Positions 63,272 through 64,000 of a DNA stretch of 64,000 nt are shown here, piece by piece. Position numbers and translations under genes: made by a program. Source of the DNA: Flavimobilis rhizosphaerae (GTDB taxonomy: Bacteria > Actinomycetota > Actinomycetes > Actinomycetales > Cellulomonadaceae); the NCBI RefSeq assembly GCF_014852685.1, contig NZ_JACZDF010000008.1:62001-126000 (forward strand), in the 5' to 3' direction. Position 1 is the stretch's first letter; every line of letters starts with the position of its first letter. The notes below the pieces were generated by a model. The model worked only from the letters and a program-made list of their open reading frames with translations. It searched no databases and was not told the origin of the DNA.

Positions 63272-64000
63272 GTGCGAAGATTCGCAACACTCGTAGTTGC
63301 TGGACTGCTGCTGCTCTTCGGCAGCGTGGCCCCCGCCAATGCGAAGGCCGAGGTCGTCCAGGACTCCAGTCTCTCGAAGGAAGTCATCACCAAGAGCTGC
63401 AAGGCGCAGGTCGCCGTGATCGGGGCGCGCGGTTCGGGCGAGGGGCAGAGCGCAGGGACGATTCCCGGCTTCGGGACCCGCGTGAGCCCCGTCGCACAGT
63501 CGATTCGCTCCAAGATGGCTAACGGCACGAAGATCCGCTACCTCTCGGCGATCTACCCTGCGGTCGAGGCGTCGAACGCCGTGACCGCGCCGAAGGTCTA
63601 CCAGAACTCGGTCAACTACGGCGTCTCGAGCGTCAAGTCGATGGTGACGAAGCTCGTCGACAACTGCCCCAAGACGCGCATCGTCCTTGCTGGCTACTCG
63701 CAGGGCGCTCAGGTGATGCACGGTGTAGCGCGACAGCTCACGGGCAAGTATCAGAAGGCGATCAGCAGCATCATCCTCATCGCCAACCCCGTCAACAACA
63801 TGTCGGACCCGCTGATGCTCTCGTTCACGGGCGGCGAGAAGCTTGCCAAACCGCAGACATGGCGCGGCGTCCTCGCGCGAGGAGCCAACCTGCCGAGCGC
63901 CTACGGAATCAGGGTTCTCTCGGTCTGCGCACCGAAGGACGTCGTGTGCAACGCAAAGCCCATCGACCTGTTCGCTGGCCCGATCGTGGCGTCCTTCAAG
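63272..64000 (+). CDS. Secreted cutinase-family esterase (cut off at the window end)
   Basis: 243 codons in the window with no stop yet. Sec signal peptide of about 24 residues (VRRFATLVVAGLLLLFGSVA, then PANA). Alpha/beta-hydrolase of the cutinase family: nucleophile Ser143 in LAGYSQGAQV, catalytic Asp223 in CAPKDVVC, probable disulfides C43-C132 and C219-C226. The catalytic His is expected beyond position 64000. Substrates in the family range from cutin and polyesters to cell-envelope lipids; not decidable here. The coding sequence has clearly more A/T third positions than its neighbours, hinting at a different origin. SD AAGGAG before GTG 63272. Confidence 0.85.
   Translation, partial: MRRFATLVVAGLLLLFGSVAPANAKAEVVQDSSLSKEVITKSCKAQVAVIGARGSGEGQSAGTIPGFGTRVSPVAQSIRSKMANGTKIRYLSAIYPAVEASNAVTAPKVYQNSVNYGVSSVKSMVTKLVDNCPKTRIVLAGYSQGAQVMHGVARQLTGKYQKAISSIILIANPVNNMSDPLMLSFTGGEKLAKPQTWRGVLARGANLPSAYGIRVLSVCAPKDVVCNAKPIDLFAGPIVASFK

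Overview
The window is about 70% GC. It has frequent GTG starts, dense stop-start overlaps (ATGA, GTGA, TGATG) and long antisense shadow ORFs. Gene content points to a monoderm actinobacterium: phosphatidylinositol-mannoside genes, a class E sortase, a 208-residue S4 encoded outside the alpha operon, and the thrS-HIT-pgsA-patA-pimA and yebC-ruvCAB-yajC-secDF-apt-relA orders. Micrococcales (Cellulomonas, Sanguibacter or Oerskovia relatives) is my best guess. The genus cannot be settled from sequence reading alone.

Layout. 0-2.1 kb: the 5' part of glgX, an ArsR-type regulator and a GyrI-like protein, all on the minus strand. 2.1-2.9 kb: five tRNA genes in two promoter-terminator units (Gly-Cys-Val and Gly-Val); a third Val tRNA (CAC) lies at 6.1 kb. 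3-6 kb: pabB-pabC, then srtE plus a small membrane protein. 6.3-11 kb: a fadD-type acyl-CoA ligase, a panE remnant and hrpB. 11-17.2 kb: thrS, HIT, PIP synthase, patA, pimA and a LemA-like protein. 17.2-20.5 kb: pdxS and pdxT (PLP synthase), separated by a NUDIX gene and an opposing membrane-protein gene. 20.5-30.4 kb: yebC, ruvC, ruvAB (with a LexA-box-like site), yajC-secD-secF-apt, relA. 30.3-42.8 kb: an orphan AbiEi-like gene, a DUF349 gene, an MBL hydrolase, hisS, aspS, an MMPL transporter, rarA, rpsD and two small genes. 42.9-48.2 kb: alaS-ruvX-mltG-aroE. 60.2-63.1 kb: aroC-aroK-aroB. 63.3 kb to the end: a secreted cutinase-like esterase, cut off by the window edge.

Between aroE and aroC sits a 12-kb type IV pilus locus: pilB, pilT, pilC, pilA, three minor-pilin-like genes, pilD, pilM, pilN and pilO. 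No secretin genes (pilP/pilQ) are present, as expected for a monoderm. The four gaps before pilB, pilT, pilA and pilM each carry a sigma28 (FliA/WhiG)-type element: CTCAAGT-like, 13-14 bp, then GCCGATAA. I found this element at no other intergenic site in the window. It suggests that pilus assembly is a regulon of the motility/development sigma factor, and it is the most interesting feature here. Other points worth attention: an 8-Cys PilX-like protein with a bactofilin-like solenoid; a PilT with about 170 extra N-terminal residues; a repeated TAnnnT-to-start spacing of 6-8 nt that implies many leaderless mRNAs; and the LexA-box-like site that appears to separate ruvAB from ruvC.
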